A stretch of 64,000 nucleotides of DNA from Paracoccus maritimus (GCF_025195095.1 NZ_JANAVZ010000003.1:248001-312000); one strand, 5' to 3'; positions 9,031 to 19,530 are shown, counted from the stretch's first letter. Numbers and translations are program-made. Notes: generated from the letters alone by a model not told the origin.

Positions 9031-10261
9031 ACCCGACATCGACCGCATCCTGACAGACGCTGCCGACCGTTTCGGCACGCCGTCCTATGTCTATCTGACG
9101 GATCTTGTCGAGGACCGCATCTCCGCGCTGGAATCCGCGTTCGGACGCTGGTTCCGGCTGTCCTACGCGATGAAATGCAACCCGAACCCGGCGCTGCTGT
9201 CGTGGCTGCGCAGTCGCGTGCCGTTCATCGACGTGTCATCGGGCGGGGAATTCCTGCTGGCGCAATCGGCCGGCTGGGAGGCGGAACGCGCCAGCTTTAC
9301 CGGCCCCGCCAAGCGCGAGATCGAACTGCGAACGGTGATCCAGGCCGGACTGGGCGAACTGGTTGTCGAATCGCTGCGCGAGGCGCGTCTGGCCGACCGC
9401 ATCGCGGCCGAGGCGGGCCGCCGGCAGGATGTCGTAATCCGCATCGCGCCCGACCGCGTGCCGAAGGGTTTCGGTGACCAGATGGCGGGCCGGCCCAGCC
9501 CCTTCGGCATCGACATCGAGGAGGCCGAGGCGGCACTGGCCGAGATCATCGCGCTGCCCAACCTGCGCGTCGCGGGACTGCATATCTACTCGGGCACGCA
9601 ATGCCTGAAACCAGCAGCCATCGTCGAAAATTGGGGCATCTTCATTGGTATTTTCCGCGATCTGTGCGCCGCGCATGATCTGCGGCCCGACCGACTGATA
9701 TTCGGATCCGGCCTTGGCATCCCCTATCACCCTGGCGATCAGGCGCTGAACCTGGATGAAGTCGCGGCCGCCGCCGCGCCGGAGCTGGATGCGCTGAAGG
9801 CGGAACCACGCTTTTCGGACACCGAACTGGTTCTGGAACTGGGACGCTACCTGGTCGGACCGGCAGGGTATTTCGTCACGCGCGTCACCTCGACCAAGGA
9901 TTCGCGCGGCGCGCGGATCGCCATCTGCGACGGCGGCATGAACGGCCATCTGGCAGCCTCGGGCCATTTCGGCATGGTGCTGCGCCGCAATTATGTGATC
10001 CACCGCGTCGGCGGTGGTGAGGGCGAGGAAAAGATCGACATTTCCGGGCCGCTCTGCACCTCGATCGACAAACTGGGCACGAATGTCGTGCTGCCCCGCG
10101 TCGAGGAAGGCGACCTGATCGCGATCCATGCCAGCGGCGCCTATGGGCCGACGTCCAGCCCGGTGAACTTCATCAGCCACCCGACCCCTCGCGAAGTGCT
10201 GGTCACGGGCGGGCAGATGACTGACGCCACCAGGATCGAAGGCGCGGGCCTGCGCGACTGA
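9017..10261 (+). CDS. PLP-dependent decarboxylase, DAP-decarboxylase fold
   Basis: Fold type III decarboxylase of 414 residues. The PLP Lys is Lys53 in YAMKCNPNP, the phosphate-binding Gly loop is around GSGLGIPYH, and the second active-site residue Cys347 lies in GPLCTSIDKLG, as in diaminopimelate, ornithine and BtrK-type enzymes. Lysine synthesis lysA would normally be linked to argH; here the partners are a ligase and an ACP, and the sequence resembles the exosortase-A-associated decarboxylases (TIGR03099 type). GTG start inside the ACP gene. By analogy with BtrK it may decarboxylate an amino acid tethered to the ACP; this is inference. Confidence 0.85.
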   Translation: MTRPEPDIDRILTDAADRFGTPSYVYLTDLVEDRISALESAFGRWFRLSYAMKCNPNPALLSWLRSRVPFIDVSSGGEFLLAQSAGWEAERASFTGPAKREIELRTVIQAGLGELVVESLREARLADRIAAEAGRRQDVVIRIAPDRVPKGFGDQMAGRPSPFGIDIEEAEAALAEIIALPNLRVAGLHIYSGTQCLKPAAIVENWGIFIGIFRDLCAAHDLRPDRLIFGSGLGIPYHPGDQALNLDEVAAAAAPELDALKAEPRFSDTELVLELGRYLVGPAGYFVTRVTSTKDSRGARIAICDGGMNGHLAASGHFGMVLRRNYVIHRVGGGEGEEKIDISGPLCTSIDKLGTNVVLPRVEEGDLIAIHASGAYGPTSSPVNFISHPTPREVLVTGGQMTDATRIEGAGLRD

Positions 10262-10336
10262 TCCAAGCGGCGGCGCATCTGGACGCCGCCGCCCCGATCG
10301 GGTTCTGTGGTCGCCATCACGACGACGGAGGCCACG

Positions 10337-12031
10337 ATGGACGATCTGGAAACACGCATCGCGCAAGCACGCGGCGACGAACCCGCCGACCTGATCCTGC
10401 GCGGAGGCCGGGTCTTCGACCTGATCACCGGCGAGATGCTGGAAGGCGACGTGGCGATCTGCGGCGACCGGATCGCGGGCATCGGCGATTATGACGGTGA
10501 CAGCGTGATCGACGTCACCGGACAGGTGCTTGTGCCCGGCTTCATCGACACGCATCTGCATGTCGAAAGCAGCCTTGTCACCCCGTTCGAATTCGACCGA
10601 TGCGTGACGCCGCGCGGGATCACGACGGCGATCTGCGATCCGCACGAGATCGCGAATGTGATCGGTCTGGACGGCATTCGTTATTTTCAGGACGCGTCCC
10701 GACATCTGCTGATGGATCTTCGCGTGCAGCTGTCATCCTGCGTGCCATCGACCGAAATGGAGACTTCGGGCGCGCGCATCGAGGCGGACGACCTGCAGGC
10801 CATGATGAACCATCCGTCGGGAATCGGGCTGGCCGAGTTCATGAACTATCCCGGCGTGATCCATCGCGACCCTGCGGCGATGGCCAAGCTGCGGCTGTTC
10901 GCCGGTGGCCATATCGACGGGCATTGCCCGCAATTGTCCGGACGCGATCTTAACGCCTATGTCGCTGCGGGCATCCGGACCGAACACGAGGCGACGACCG
11001 CAGAAGAAGCGCTGGAAAAGCTGCGAAAGGGGATGCGGGTCCTGATCCGCGAAGGGTCGGTCAGCAAGGACCTGCAGGCACTGCAGCCGGTGCTGACCGA
11101 ACGGACCGCGCCCTATATGTGCCTGTGCACGGATGACCGGAACCCGTTGGACATCGGCGAACACGGGCATCTGGACTACATGATCCGCACGCTGATCGCG
11201 ATGGGCACGCCGCCGCTGGCCGTTTATCGGGCGGCCTCGCTGTCGGCGGCCGAAGCGTTCGGACTGAAGGATCGCGGTCTGATCGCACCGGGCATGCGTG
11301 CCGACATCGTGGCGCTGGACAGTCTGGAAGCCTGCAATGCCTCGCTGGTTTTGTGCGGCGGTCGCGTGGTCGATGACACCGCCTTCGCCGGACGCGAAAC
11401 CATTTCTCCGGTCGGGCGCGGCTCGGTCAAGGCACCGCGGGTGGCGGCCGGCGATTTCCGCTACACCGGCAATACCACGCGAACGCCGGTCATCGGGATC
11501 ACGGAAGGCAAGATCATCACGCAGCATCTGAACGAGGAGATCGCGCCACAGGATGGCGACAAGCGCCCTGACCCCGGCCGCGATCTGCTTCGCATCGCGG
11601 TGATCGAACGACATGGGCGGAACGGCAATATCGCTACAGGCTTCGTTCGCGGCTTTGGCATGAAACGCGGCGCGATCGCCGGAACGGTCTGTCACGACCA
11701 CCACAATATCGCCGTGGTCGGTGCAGATTACGACGACATGGCGCTGGCGGCCAACCGCCTGTCCCAGATCGAGGGCGGCTTCGTGGTCACCGACGGCGGC
11801 CGGATCCTGGCCGAACTGGCGCTGCCGGTGGCAGGGCTGATGAGCCTTGAGCCCTTCGAGACGGTGCGCGACAGTCTCGCGCAATTGCGCGATGCCGCGA
11901 AGACCCTGGGCGTCGAGTTGGAAGAGCCTTTCCTGCAGCTTGCATTCCTGGCGCTGCCGGTGATCCCGGCACTGAAGATCACCGACCGGGGCATGGTGGA
12001 TGTCGAGGCGTTCGAGATCATCGCCGGCTAG
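10337..12031 (+). CDS. ade: Adenine deaminase
   Basis: Amidohydrolase converting adenine to hypoxanthine and ammonia in purine salvage. Metal ligands are in [15 protein letters not shown], with [10 protein letters not shown], the His in [10 protein letters not shown] and the CLCTDDRNP Asp, all typical of the adenine deaminase subfamily; the C-terminal extension with [14 protein letters not shown] is also diagnostic. At 564 residues it matches the family. The ATG at 10337 has GGAGG five bases upstream. It stands about 75 bp after the decarboxylase gene but is probably metabolically unrelated. Confidence 0.95.
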   Translation: MDDLETRIAQARGDEPADLILRGGRVFDLITGEMLEGDVAICGDRIAGIGDYDGDSVIDVTGQVLVPGFIDTHLHVESSLVTPFEFDRCVTPRGITTAICDPHEIANVIGLDGIRYFQDASRHLLMDLRVQLSSCVPSTEMETSGARIEADDLQAMMNHPSGIGLAEFMNYPGVIHRDPAAMAKLRLFAGGHIDGHCPQLSGRDLNAYVAAGIRTEHEATTAEEALEKLRKGMRVLIREGSVSKDLQALQPVLTERTAPYMCLCTDDRNPLDIGEHGHLDYMIRTLIAMGTPPLAVYRAASLSAAEAFGLKDRGLIAPGMRADIVALDSLEACNASLVLCGGRVVDDTAFAGRETISPVGRGSVKAPRVAAGDFRYTGNTTRTPVIGITEGKIITQHLNEEIAPQDGDKRPDPGRDLLRIAVIERHGRNGNIATGFVRGFGMKRGAIAGTVCHDHHNIAVVGADYDDMALAANRLSQIEGGFVVTDGGRILAELALPVAGLMSLEPFETVRDSLAQLRDAAKTLGVELEEPFLQLAFLALPVIPALKITDRGMVDVEAFEIIAG

Positions 12032-12070
12032 CGTGCCGGTCTGCGGCAATTGGGGATGTTGGCCGCCAAA

Positions 12071-12105
12071 AGCGGCGATGGCCGGGGGCACTGCCCCCCC
12101 GGACA
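12071..12105. repeat. GC-rich hairpin of the GGCCGGGGGC/GCCCCC type
   Basis: The sequence GCGATGGCCGGGGGC followed by GCCCCCCCGG forms a short strong stem between two convergent genes (ade and the aldehyde dehydrogenase). The left arm, GCGATGGCCGGGGGC, occurs again at 46598-46612. It may serve as a bidirectional transcription-end hairpin or a dispersed REP-like element. Confidence 0.45.
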
Positions 12106-12142
12106 CCCAAGGTACTTGGAAACAGAAGATGCGTGACAAGCG

Positions 12143-13615
12143 TCAATCGTGTCGGATCACCATGGTGCGGGTCGCCGCGAATTCATACAGCGCGTCGAAG
12201 CCCTTTTCGCGACCATGGCCGGATTTCTTCATGCCGCCGAAGGGCAGCTCGATACCGCCGCCCGCGCCATAAGCATTGACGAAGACCTGCCCGACCAGGA
12301 TCTGGCGCGCGACTCGGATCGCGCGGGACCCATCGCGTGACCAGACCCCCGCCACCAGACCGTACTCGGTGTCGTTGGCCAAGGCGATGGCGTCGGCCTC
12401 GTCCGCGAAGCTCATGACCGACAGCACCGGGCCGAACACCTCTTGTCGCGCCAGCGGATGGTCGCGCGGCACGGGACCATAGGCACGCGGCGCGATCCAG
12501 TTGCCGCCCGTGGCCACGCCCGGATCGATGCGGCCCTCGGCGATCAGCGGTATGCCATCGGCGTCCGCCTGCGCACAGAACCGCCGCACCCGGTCCAGCT
12601 GCCGTGGATTGATCAACGGGCCAAGATCGCGGTCGCTTTCGGGATCTGCCGCGGTAAGCCCAGGAAATTCGGCGCGCAGCCGCTGTGTCACGGTCGCCAG
12701 CAGGCTTTCCTGCACCAGCAGCCGCGCCCCAGCGGAACAGGTCTGCCCGGCATTCTGGGTGATCGCCTTCATGACCACCGGCAAGGCGCGGTCCAGATCG
12801 GCGTCCTCGAACAGGATCTGAGGGGATTTCCCGCCCAGTTCCAGCGTGCAGCCGACATGGTTCTGCGCGGCCGCGACCTGGACGGCGGCACCGATTTCGG
12901 GACTGCCCGTGAAGCTGAGAAAATCGACGCCGGGATGCGCCGCAAGCGCCGCGCCGGCCTGATCGCCCCGACCCGGCACGCAATTCAGCGCCCCGGCAGG
13001 CAGACCCGCCTCGCGCAGGATCTCGCATAACCGCAGCGGTGTCAGACAGGCGTCCTCGGCCGGTTTCAGCACGCAGGCATTGCCCATCGCCAGCGATGCG
13101 GCAATCGTGCGGCCGAACATCTGGGCGGGATAATTCCAAGGGATGATATGCCCGGTGACCCCGAACGGCACATATTCGGTGGTGACGAAATGCCCCGGCA
13201 GAAACGGAATGGTGTCGCCATGCAGCTTGTCCGCGGCACCTCCGTAGAATTCCAGATAGCGCGCCGTCGCCGCGATATCAGCCTGTGCCTGGGACAGCGG
13301 CTTGCCGGTGTCACGGGCCTCCAGCGCGGCAAGCTGGTCGTGGCACCGGTTCACAATCTCCGCGGCGCGCGTCAGGATGCGGCCGCGCTGGGTCGCGGTC
13401 ATCTGGCCCCAATCGGCTTCGCGTGCACGCCGTGCGGCCGCGACTGCCGCCGCGATATCATCGGCATTTCCGGCCGCGATGCGCGTGAACACCTCGCCTG
13501 TCGCGGGGGCGACAACATCCAGGGTCGCGCCGCTGGCCGACGCGCGCCATTCGTTGTCGATGAAGACCCCGTCAGACACGGCTGCCGGGCTTGGGTTCTG
13601 GGACTGAAGGTTCAT
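12143..13615 (-). CDS. NAD(P)-dependent aldehyde dehydrogenase
   Basis: ALDH superfamily enzyme of 490 residues oxidising an aldehyde to its acid. The catalytic Cys is in NAGQTCSAGARL, the general base Glu in LELGGKSPQI, the cofactor Gly motif in FTGSPEIGAAV, and the C-terminal motif PFGGMKKSGHGREKG is typical of betaine-aldehyde/gamma-aminobutyraldehyde-type dehydrogenases. The ATG at 13615 is preceded by GAGGAG; an upstream in-frame codon is less likely. No neighbour identifies the aldehyde. Confidence 0.9.
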   Translation of the reverse strand: MNLQSQNPSPAAVSDGVFIDNEWRASASGATLDVVAPATGEVFTRIAAGNADDIAAAVAAARRAREADWGQMTATQRGRILTRAAEIVNRCHDQLAALEARDTGKPLSQAQADIAATARYLEFYGGAADKLHGDTIPFLPGHFVTTEYVPFGVTGHIIPWNYPAQMFGRTIAASLAMGNACVLKPAEDACLTPLRLCEILREAGLPAGALNCVPGRGDQAGAALAAHPGVDFLSFTGSPEIGAAVQVAAAQNHVGCTLELGGKSPQILFEDADLDRALPVVMKAITQNAGQTCSAGARLLVQESLLATVTQRLRAEFPGLTAADPESDRDLGPLINPRQLDRVRRFCAQADADGIPLIAEGRIDPGVATGGNWIAPRAYGPVPRDHPLARQEVFGPVLSVMSFADEADAIALANDTEYGLVAGVWSRDGSRAIRVARQILVGQVFVNAYGAGGGIELPFGGMKKSGHGREKGFDALYEFAATRTMVIRHD

Positions 13616-13905
13616 GTCATCTCTCCTCGCGGCAGGACAGTTGCGCATCGCGATCTAGGGTGCAAGCGGTCCCCGAAAGATGCATTCCTGACCGGCGCCG
13701 GACTGCGAGCATGTGACGCAGCAACAGATGGTCCGCAAACGCACCGGATCACCGGGATTCGCCATATTGTCGCTGAGACATGCGTCATGTGAGATTGCGC
13801 AGCCATTATGGAATCGCTAGACAGTCGGTGCCCCGCATCACGATCCGGCTATCGCCGTTTTGCGCAGGGCGCTGGTCGGAAATGTCGCGACGAAGCACAC
13901 GGCCC

Positions 13906-13982
13906 GGCCCCGTAGCTCAACTGGATAGAGCAAGCGCCTTCTAAGCGCTAGGTTCCGGGTTCAAGTCCTGGCGGGGTCGCCA
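13906..13982 (+). tRNA. tRNA-Arg (anticodon TCT)
   Basis: A 77-base cloverleaf with acceptor arm GGCCCCG/CGGGGTC (one G-T pair), discriminator G and an encoded CCA. The anticodon stem AGCGC/GCGCT encloses loop CTTCTAA, giving anticodon TCT. The T arm contains GGTTCAAGTCC. Confidence 0.95.
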
Positions 13983-14463
13983 TCATGCCTGCCCTGTGTC
14001 ACGCTACGCATGGAAATTGATCGGTTCGCTGTATGGCACGCGTCAGAGGAACGAATTCGGGCGGATCAGGGAAATCCCTCTGATCGTCGCGGGAACCACC
14101 TTTTCGCGCACTGGGCAGGGATCGGCTGGAAAAGCTGGAACAAACATGTTTTCTCCGCGACTGGTCTGCGGCGGGCGGCCACCCGGCAGACGATCTGCCG
14201 GTGGGACCGGACGGGCCAGGTCGCGAGCCGGCGAACACTGACCAAGTTTCTGAGCGTGCGTATGAGATCCACGAACGGCCCGACCCAGACGAACGACCAA
14301 GTCACCACCAAAGCGAAGAGCCGCAAAGGCGGATACGATCAACTATGCGATGACATACGGTCCCGGCGAATTCGACGACGCCTGAAGTTCGATTTACCGC
14401 TAAACGCGTTAATCGCCCGCCCCCCAAGGCAGCACCACAATCATCTTGAGCGACTGATTTTCT
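13983..14463. other. 481 bp gap between tRNA-Arg and tRNA-Asn with no supported gene
   Basis: Open frames run through this stretch on both strands, but none has a recognisable motif, a convincing ribosome-binding site or the codon bias of its neighbours, and the longest plus-strand one runs into tRNA-Asn antisense. Composition is less GC-rich and less biased than flanking genes. Its position between two tRNA genes makes it a possible remnant of an old insertion, but no att-like repeat of either tRNA end was found. Confidence 0.4.
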
Positions 14464-14538
14464 TGGCTCCGGCGGTAGGGATCGAACCTACGACCAATTG
14501 ATTAACAGTCAACTGCTCTACCGCTGAGCTACGCCGGA
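14464..14538 (-). tRNA. tRNA-Asn (anticodon GTT)
   Basis: Minus-strand 75-base cloverleaf. The acceptor arm is TCCGGCG/CGCCGGA, discriminator G and encoded CCA (plus-strand TGG at 14464). The anticodon loop CTGTTAA gives GTT. It carries the usual GTTCGATCC T arm. Confidence 0.95.
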
Positions 14539-14597
14539 ACACGGGGGCGATATAGCAATGCGTTCGGGGGGCGTCCAGAGGCTTTGCGACGTTTTTT

Positions 14598-15470
14598 TCA
14601 CAATGCTTCGAAAGTCGTCTCGGCGGCGATTTCCCCATGCGTTTTCACAGCGCCAAGTGTCGTCAGGGCCAGCAGATGGGACAAGACATTGCGGGTCGCG
14701 GCGGGAAGCAGGCCGGGCGAAACGTCATAGATCCGCCGCGCCAATGCCTGGGCGTTGCCGGGTCTCTCGCGCAGGGCCGCCAGGATCTGCGCGGTCCGGG
14801 CCTGACGATGCGCGACAAGTTCCGCGATCCGATCAATCGGCGCGGTGACAGGATCGCCATGCGCCGGCAGCAACCGCGCCGGGGCAAGCGCCGATATCCG
14901 TTCAAGCGACCGGAAATAGTCGATCAGATCACCGTCCGGGGGCGATATCAGCGTGCTGGACCAAGCCATGACGATGTCCCCGCAAAACAGTGTGTCATCT
15001 AGCAGAAAGCACAGATGGCCACCGCAATGACCCGGCAGATGCAGTGCCCGGATCTGCCACTCCTCGGTTTCGACCGTTTCCTCGTCGCGCAGCAGGATGT
15101 CCGGCCGGAAGCCCAGATCCAGACCTTCCCCGCCAGCCACCATCCCGGTCGCGGCCAGTCGCTCCATCACGGCCGAGCGACCGGACACCGCATCGCCGAA
15201 CGCCATGACCGGGGCGCCGGTCATGGCGGCCAACCGGGCCGCACCGGCGCTGTGGTCACGATGGGCATGCGTCACCAGGATATGGGTGATCCGCCCGCCG
15301 CCTTCCTTCGCCGCAGCGACGATGGCGCCCAGATGGGCGTCGTCGTCGGGGCCGGGATCGATCACGGCGACGTCGTCGCGACCGATCAGGAAGCTGTTGG
15401 TCCCCGCCCCGGTCAGGGCGGACGGGTTGGGGGCCAGAATTCGGCGGGGCTCTTTCGTCCGGGGGCTCAT
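14598..15470 (-). CDS. MBL-fold metallo-hydrolase (LACTB2/glyoxalase-II-like)
   Basis: Metallo-beta-lactamase fold hydrolase of 290 residues. The zinc motif THAHRDHSAG (HxHxDH) lies near residue 65-75, with further ligands in HLPGHCGGHLCF and LFCGDIVMAW. The C-terminal helical region (RIYDVSPGLLP...HLLAL) resembles the winged-helix-like tail of LACTB2-type RNases. The function may be ribonuclease or thioesterase. It is divergent from the histidine kinase 34 bp away. Confidence 0.85.
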   Translation of the reverse strand: MSPRTKEPRRILAPNPSALTGAGTNSFLIGRDDVAVIDPGPDDDAHLGAIVAAAKEGGGRITHILVTHAHRDHSAGAARLAAMTGAPVMAFGDAVSGRSAVMERLAATGMVAGGEGLDLGFRPDILLRDEETVETEEWQIRALHLPGHCGGHLCFLLDDTLFCGDIVMAWSSTLISPPDGDLIDYFRSLERISALAPARLLPAHGDPVTAPIDRIAELVAHRQARTAQILAALRERPGNAQALARRIYDVSPGLLPAATRNVLSHLLALTTLGAVKTHGEIAAETTFEAL

Positions 15471-15504
15471 GCGGCTAGCCTAGCCCGCGTCAGGCGGTGT
15501 TTCC

Positions 15505-16860
15505 ATGTCCAATAACGGCGAAGCGCAAATTCCAAGATGGCTGTTGCCACGCGGGCTGTATGGCCGCGCGGCACTGATCCTGTTTCTTCCCGTCGTCGTG
15601 GTGACGCTGGTGGTCAGCATCATGTTCCTGCAACGCCACTTCGAGGGCGTGACGCGGCAGATGACATCCAGCATGGCGCGAGAGCTGGGATTCGTCGCGC
15701 AGCGCATGACGCAATCCGACAATGCCGCGCTGGCGCTGCTGGCGGGGCGTTCGGTCGCGACCCCGTTGGAGTTGTCGCTGCAGATGCCGGCGCAGCCCGG
15801 GCAAAACGACAAACGTCTGTTCTATGATTTTTCGGGACGTGTCGTGATCGAGGAACTGCGTGCCACCCTGCCCCAGATCATGTCGATTGATCTGGCGACC
15901 GACGACAAGCGGGTGGACGTGGTGATGGAAGGGCGTTTCGGCCCCTATTCGGTAGCGTTTGACCGGAAACGTGTCAGCGCCTCGAACCCGCATCAGTTGC
16001 TGGTCCTGATGGTCTTCACCTCGCTGCTGATGAGCGGCATCGCCACGGTCTTTCTGCGGAACCAGCTGCGCCCGATCCGTCGCCTGGCCCATGCAGCCGA
16101 GGAATATGGGAAAGGCCGAATCCTGCCCTATCGTCCCGGCGGTGCGGTCGAGGTGCGCAGCGCCGGAACCGCGTTTCTGGACATGCGGAACCGTCTGGAA
16201 AGACAGAACGAACAGCGCAAGATGATGATGTCGGGCATCAGCCATGACCTGCGCACGCCGTTGACCCGCCTGCGGCTGGGACTTTCGATGATGTCGTCCG
16301 ACATGCCGCCGGACGCCGAAGAGATATCCGCGATGGAGGCTGATATCGCGGAAATGAACCGCATGGTGGACGCATTTCTGGACTATGCCCGCGACGAGGC
16401 GCAGGACAGTCCGCCCGAGACGGTCGCGGCATTGGATTTTCTGCGTGGCGTCGTCTCGGATGCACAACGGGCCGGCCAGAACGTATCCGTCTTGTCGCTT
16501 GAGGGCGATGATGCCGGCGAGGCCACGTTCCGGCCGGACATGCTGCGCCGCGCGCTGGAGAACCTGATCGGCAATGCGGTGCGCTATGGCACGCGCGCTG
16601 AGTTGGACGCCACGCTTGGGCCGCGCAGCCTGCGCGTCGGCGTCGAGGACGACGGACCCGGGATTCCCGATGACAACCTGGATGCCGCGATGCGACCCTT
16701 CACACGCCTGGACCCGGCACGAACCCGTAACAGGGGTCAAGGTGCGGGCCTGGGCCTTGCCATCGCCGCCGACGTCGCGCGCGCGCATGGAGGCCAGTTG
16801 CGGCTTGGCCGCGGCGGGCGCCTTGGCGGGTTGCGTGCCGAGATCGTGATCCCCAGGTAG
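15505..16860 (+). CDS. EnvZ-like sensor histidine kinase
   Basis: Membrane sensor kinase of 451 residues. TM1 is about residues 22-42 (LILFLPVVVVTLVVSIMFL), a periplasmic domain follows, TM2 is about 165-187 (LLVLMVFTSLLMSGIATVFL) with a HAMP region after it. The phospho-acceptor His (about residue 246) is in SGISHDLRTPLTRL, the N box in ENLIGNAVRYG, G1 in EDDGPGIP and G2 in GAGLGLAIAADV. It most resembles EnvZ, the osmosensor partner of OmpR, but no response-regulator gene is adjacent; the partner must be encoded elsewhere. Confidence 0.88.
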   Translation: MSNNGEAQIPRWLLPRGLYGRAALILFLPVVVVTLVVSIMFLQRHFEGVTRQMTSSMARELGFVAQRMTQSDNAALALLAGRSVATPLELSLQMPAQPGQNDKRLFYDFSGRVVIEELRATLPQIMSIDLATDDKRVDVVMEGRFGPYSVAFDRKRVSASNPHQLLVLMVFTSLLMSGIATVFLRNQLRPIRRLAHAAEEYGKGRILPYRPGGAVEVRSAGTAFLDMRNRLERQNEQRKMMMSGISHDLRTPLTRLRLGLSMMSSDMPPDAEEISAMEADIAEMNRMVDAFLDYARDEAQDSPPETVAALDFLRGVVSDAQRAGQNVSVLSLEGDDAGEATFRPDMLRRALENLIGNAVRYGTRAELDATLGPRSLRVGVEDDGPGIPDDNLDAAMRPFTRLDPARTRNRGQGAGLGLAIAADVARAHGGQLRLGRGGRLGGLRAEIVIPR

Positions 16861-17039
16861 CGCGCCCTTCGACCTCGCCCCGCCGCAGCAATTGGTGTTT
16901 CCGGCGCGCGGCAACGAAATATATGGTATTCTCGGGGTCATATTGAATGCCGCCGCACGGCCCCTTAGATTGACGCGATGCAGGGGCCGTGCGTCGCCAT
17001 GACGGGGCCACGGCTTCGGGCAGGAAAGGAATGCAAAGC

Positions 17040-19457
17040 ATGAACGAATTCGCTTCTCAGACCTATCCGGTGCTGCCTTTGCGCGACATCGTGGTCTTTC
17101 CGCACATGATCGTGCCGCTGTTCGTGGGGCGCGACAAATCGGTTCGCGCGCTGGAAACGGTGATGGAATCGGACAGCCCGATTCTGCTGGCTGCACAGAT
17201 GGATGCGTCGGTGGATGAACCCACCGAGGACGGGATCTATCGCACCGGTGTACTTGCCAATGTGCTGCAACTGCTGAAGCTGCCGGACGGCACGGTGAAG
17301 GTCCTGGTCGAAGGTCAGGAGCGCGTCGAGATCACCGGGTTCGTGGACAACGACGAACATTTCGAGGCCGCCGCCGTGGCGCTGCCCGAAACCACCGGAG
17401 ACGAGGCGACCGTGACCGCCCTTGTCCGTACCGTCGCCGAGGAATTCGAGCGGTATGTGAAGGTTCGCAAGAACATCCCCGAGGAAGTCGTCAGCGCCGT
17501 GTCCGAGGCGAAGGAACCCGGCAAGCTGGCAGATCTTGTCGCGGGCCACATGGGCATCGATCTGGACCGCAAACAGGATCTGCTGGACACGCTGGACATC
17601 TCGGAACGGCTGGAAAAGGTCTATTCCCACATGCAGGGCGAAATGTCGGTCCTGCAGGTCGAGAAGAAGATCAAGTCCCGCGTCAAGACGCAGATGGAGA
17701 AGACCCAGCGCGAGTACTATCTGAATGAGCAGATGAAGGCCATTCAGAAGGAACTGGGTGACGGCGAGGATCAGAACGAGATCGCCGAACTGGAAGAAAA
17801 GATCGAACAGACCAAGTTCAGCAAGGAAGCCCGCGAAAAGGCCGAATCCGAGTTGAAGAAGCTGAAGTCGATGTCGCCGATGTCGGCCGAGGCGACGGTC
17901 AGCCGCAACTATCTGGACTGGCTTCTGGCGCTGCCATGGGGCGTGAAGTCGCGCACCAAGAAGGATCTGGGCCGCGCTGAACAGGTGCTGGACGCCGATC
18001 ACTACGGCCTTGAGAAGGTCAAGGAACGCATCGTGGAATACCTGGCCGTGCAGTCGCGCAGCCAGAAGCTGAAGGGCCCGATCCTGTGCCTTGTCGGCCC
18101 TCCGGGCGTGGGCAAGACCTCGCTGGGGCGTTCGGTCGCGAAGGCCACGGGTCGGGAATTTATCCGCATCAGCCTGGGCGGCGTGCGCGACGAATCCGAG
18201 ATCCGCGGACATCGGCGCACCTATATCGGCTCGATGCCGGGCAAGATCATCCAGGCGCTGAAGAAGGCCAAGACCACCAATCCGCTTATCCTGCTGGATG
18301 AGATCGACAAGATGGGTCAGGACTTTCGCGGCGATCCGGCCAGCGCGATGCTGGAGGTACTGGACCCCGAACAGAACTCGACTTTCGTGGACCACTATCT
18401 GGAAGTGGAATACGACCTGTCGAACGTGATGTTCGTGACCACGGCAAACAGCTACAACATGCCCGGACCGCTGCTGGACCGGATGGAGATCATCCCGCTG
18501 TCGGGCTACACCGAGGACGAAAAGCGCGAGATCGCAAAGCAGCATCTGGTCGAAAAACAGATCAAGGCCAACGGCCTGCGGAAGGGTGAATTCAGCATCA
18601 GCGACGACGCGCTGACCCATGTGATCCGCTACTACACCCGCGAGGCGGGCGTGCGGTCGCTGGAGCGCGAGATCGCCAAGCTGGCCCGGAAGGCCGTGAC
18701 CGAGATCTTGAAGGGCAAGGTCAAGTCGGTCGAGGTGACACCAGAGAAGGCCGAGGAATATCTGGGCGTTCGCCGGCACCGTTACGGTCTGGCCGAGAAG
18801 GATGATCAGGTTGGCGTCGTAACCGGTCTGGCCTGGACCTCGGTCGGGGGCGACCTGTTGCAGATCGAGGCGCTGCGCCTGCCGGGCAAGGGCCGGATGA
18901 AGACGACCGGCAAGCTGGGCGACGTGATGAAGGAATCGATCGACGCGGCATCCAGCTTCGTGCGGTCTGTTTCCCCCGAAATCGGTGTGAAGCCGCCCGA
19001 GTTCGACAAGCGCGACATCCATGTGCACGTTCCCGAAGGGGCAACCCCCAAGGACGGCCCGTCCGCAGGTATCGCGATGGTGACCAGCGTCGTGTCGGTG
19101 ATGACCGGCATCCCGGTCCGAAAGGATGTCGCCATGACCGGCGAAGTGACCCTGCGCGGCAATGTCCTGGCCATCGGCGGCCTCAAGGAGAAACTGCTGG
19201 CGGCCCTGCGCGGCGGCATCAAGACGGTTCTCATCCCCGCCGACAACGAAAAGGATCTTGTCGAGATCCCGGACAACGTGAAGACGGGTTTGAAGATCAT
19301 TCCGGTCGGCAACGTGCGCGAAGTTCTGAAACATGCGCTTGTGCGCATGCCGGAACCTGTCGAATGGGATGAGGCGGCCGAAGAGGCGGCCGCCGAAGCC
19401 GCCCGGATCGCTGCCCGCGACGGCGGCGGGGCGACGGGCAGCACCGTCGCGCACTGA
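17040..19457 (+). CDS. lon: ATP-dependent Lon protease
   Basis: Cytosolic AAA+ serine protease degrading misfolded and regulatory proteins. The 805-residue chain has the LON substrate-binding domain ([20 protein letters not shown]), a coiled region, the AAA module with Walker [10 protein letters not shown] (about residue 352) and LLDEIDKMG, and the protease domain with catalytic Ser (about 675) in [10 protein letters not shown] and Lys in [11 protein letters not shown]. The ATG at 17040 is chosen because AGGAAAGGA ends ten bases before it; an ATG at 17031 abuts that site. Confidence 0.98.
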   Translation: MNEFASQTYPVLPLRDIVVFPHMIVPLFVGRDKSVRALETVMESDSPILLAAQMDASVDEPTEDGIYRTGVLANVLQLLKLPDGTVKVLVEGQERVEITGFVDNDEHFEAAAVALPETTGDEATVTALVRTVAEEFERYVKVRKNIPEEVVSAVSEAKEPGKLADLVAGHMGIDLDRKQDLLDTLDISERLEKVYSHMQGEMSVLQVEKKIKSRVKTQMEKTQREYYLNEQMKAIQKELGDGEDQNEIAELEEKIEQTKFSKEAREKAESELKKLKSMSPMSAEATVSRNYLDWLLALPWGVKSRTKKDLGRAEQVLDADHYGLEKVKERIVEYLAVQSRSQKLKGPILCLVGPPGVGKTSLGRSVAKATGREFIRISLGGVRDESEIRGHRRTYIGSMPGKIIQALKKAKTTNPLILLDEIDKMGQDFRGDPASAMLEVLDPEQNSTFVDHYLEVEYDLSNVMFVTTANSYNMPGPLLDRMEIIPLSGYTEDEKREIAKQHLVEKQIKANGLRKGEFSISDDALTHVIRYYTREAGVRSLEREIAKLARKAVTEILKGKVKSVEVTPEKAEEYLGVRRHRYGLAEKDDQVGVVTGLAWTSVGGDLLQIEALRLPGKGRMKTTGKLGDVMKESIDAASSFVRSVSPEIGVKPPEFDKRDIHVHVPEGATPKDGPSAGIAMVTSVVSVMTGIPVRKDVAMTGEVTLRGNVLAIGGLKEKLLAALRGGIKTVLIPADNEKDLVEIPDNVKTGLKIIPVGNVREVLKHALVRMPEPVEWDEAAEEAAAEAARIAARDGGGATGSTVAH

Positions 19458-19493
19458 CCCAAGTGTCGCACCACGTGACCTTCTGACATTTAG

Positions 19494-19530
19494 GGCCGAA
19501 CCGGAAATCCTCCGGTTCGGCCTTTTGTTT
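19494..19530 (+). terminator. Rho-independent terminator after lon
   Basis: GGCCGAACCGGA and TCCGGTTCGGCC form a perfect 12 bp stem with a five-base loop, followed by TTTTGTTT. It lies 37 bp past the lon stop. Confidence 0.9.

Noticed and set aside
14010..14501. 163-residue plus-strand frame between the tRNA genes
   Set aside because: No motif or codon bias, and its end is antisense to tRNA-Asn.
14441..14638. Minus-strand frame encoding SSAVEQLTVNQLVVGSIPT over tRNA-Asn
   Set aside because: Same tRNA-translation artefact.
16965..19454. 829-residue open frame antisense to lon
   Set aside because: Mirror of the strongly biased lon codons; composition is His/Leu/Gln-rich and no motif is present.
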